Shown here piece after piece: positions 63,282-64,000 of a DNA stretch of 64,000 nt; positions within the stretch are counted from its first letter, which is position 1; every line of letters starts with the position of its first letter. Position numbers and translations under genes: made by a program. The stretch comes from Streptomyces ambofaciens ATCC 23877 (GTDB lineage: Bacteria; Actinomycetota; Actinomycetes; Streptomycetales; Streptomycetaceae): positions 5,133,001-5,197,000 of the forward strand of contig NZ_CP012382.1 of assembly GCF_001267885.1 (NCBI RefSeq). The letters are read 5' to 3'. The notes below the pieces were generated by a model. It did no database searches. It saw only the letters and a program-made list of their open reading frames with translations, and was not told where the DNA came from.

Positions 63282-64000
63282 ATGCGCGGAGCGACGCACG
63301 CCAGATGGGCCGCATGCGCTGCGGCGGCAGCTCTCGCGGCGACGGCCTGCGGAGGCGGGGGCGGGAGTGGCGGGGACACCGGCGCGGTGCTCAGCTCCTC
63401 CTGGGGTGACCCGCAGAACCCGCTGGAGCCCGCCAACACCAACGAGGTGCAGGGCGGCAAGGTCCTCGACATGATCTTCCGGGGCCTGAAGAAGTACGAC
63501 CCGAAGACCGGCGAGGCGCAGGACATGCTCGCCGAGAAGATCGAGACCTCCGACTCGCAGAACTTCACCGTCACCGTCAAGGACGGCTGGACCTTCAGCA
63601 ACGGCGAGAAGGTCACCGCCCAGTCCTTCGTGGACGCCTGGAACTACGGCGCCAGCCTGAAGAACAACCAGCGCAACGCCTACTTCTTCAGCTACATCGA
63701 CGGCTACGACAAGGCCCACCCCGAGGACGGGGGCGAGCAGAGCGCCGACACCCTGTCCGGGCTCAAGGTCACCGGGCCCCGCACCTTCACCGTCAGGCTC
63801 AGCCAGAAGTTCTCGACGTTCCCCGACACCCTCGGCTACCCGGCCTTCGCGCCGCTGCCCAGGGCGTTCTTCGACGACCACGACGCCTGGGTGAAGAAGC
63901 CGGTCGGCAACGGCCCGTACCAGGTCGACAACTACACCCGCGGCTCCCAGATGTCCCTGCGGAAGTGGGAGGAGTACCCGGGCGACGACAAGGCGCAGAA
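63282..64000 (+). CDS. Oligopeptide-binding lipoprotein, third copy (cut by window edge)
   Basis: 239 complete codons visible. Signal peptide MRGATHARWAACAAAAALAA ends in lipobox ATAC (C23) followed by a Gly-rich stretch. SBP_bac_5 start: SSWGDPQNPLEPANTNEVQGGKVLDMIFRGLKKYDPKTGEA, FTVTVKDGWTFSNGEKVTAQSFVDAWNYGA, KKPVGNGPYQVDNYTRG. It is a peptide receptor of a third transporter, whose permease genes probably follow beyond the edge. Its N-terminus matches the short ORF at 49977. RBS GAGGAGG at 63270. Confidence 0.88.
   Translation, partial: MRGATHARWAACAAAAALAATACGGGGGSGGDTGAVLSSSWGDPQNPLEPANTNEVQGGKVLDMIFRGLKKYDPKTGEAQDMLAEKIETSDSQNFTVTVKDGWTFSNGEKVTAQSFVDAWNYGASLKNNQRNAYFFSYIDGYDKAHPEDGGEQSADTLSGLKVTGPRTFTVRLSQKFSTFPDTLGYPAFAPLPRAFFDDHDAWVKKPVGNGPYQVDNYTRGSQMSLRKWEEYPGDDKAQ

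Overview
The window is chromosomal DNA of a Streptomyces or very close relative. It is extremely GC-rich with third positions almost always G or C. The gene order (fumarate hydratase, DUF1707 protein, WhiB-like, glpX ... xseAB, ispH, ppgK, ychF ... sdhCAB, typA, bldK-type transporter) follows the order I remember around SCO5044-SCO5117 of S. coelicolor. The actinorhodin cluster that lies within that stretch in S. coelicolor is not present. I noticed no in-frame TTA codon, no tRNA or rRNA and no CRISPR array.

Layout. 1-12.7 kb is conserved core: the 5' end of a class I fumarate hydratase, regulator and cell-envelope genes, glpX, a nitroreductase, exonuclease VII, an APC permease, ispH, polyphosphate glucokinase and ychF. 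12.7-16.1 kb is a small accessory island with a VapBC pair, broken gene pieces and three small minus-strand genes (DUF6000, HEAT-like, CPCC). It is flanked by an 88-bp imperfect direct repeat made of the ychF 3' end plus its terminator, and it abuts a truncated MMPL transporter. 17.7-26.4 kb is a beta-mannan utilisation locus: a sugar ABC importer, GH2 beta-mannosidase, LacI regulator and secreted GH5 mannanase, with four related ACCGGT-centred palindromes as candidate operators. 26.7-36.8 kb holds an SNF2-type helicase, a LysR/SDR pair, a secreted subtilase, a DUF4190-type membrane protein, a GntR regulator, a SPOR-like small protein with an upstream ORF, a Nudix hydrolase and an anti-sigma-type ATPase. 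37-45 kb holds a PAS-GAF-PP2C-ATPase signalling protein, a GH18-like protein and an sdh operon of the mycobacterial Sdh1 type. 45-49.5 kb holds an orphan peptide-binding lipoprotein and typA.

50.2-62.8 kb is the most striking region. Two complete five-gene oligopeptide ABC operons have the same unusual order (permease, binding protein, permease, ATPase, ATPase). They face each other tail to tail around a shared bidirectional terminator at about 56.57 kb. The first corresponds in position and order to bldKA-E, the peptide importer needed for aerial development in S. coelicolor. The two terminal ATPase genes share a roughly 300-bp tract with only three mismatches, which looks like gene conversion across an inverted repeat. 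Both operons have a strong hairpin just after the binding-protein gene. Upstream of the first operon is a 26-codon ORF matching the start of the third binding protein that begins at the right edge, so it is either a gene remnant or a leader peptide.

Functional coherence: central carbon metabolism (fum, glpX, ppgK, sdh), mannan uptake and breakdown under a local repressor, and developmental or peptide signalling (bldK-like transporters, WhiB-like and RsbU/RsbW-like proteins).
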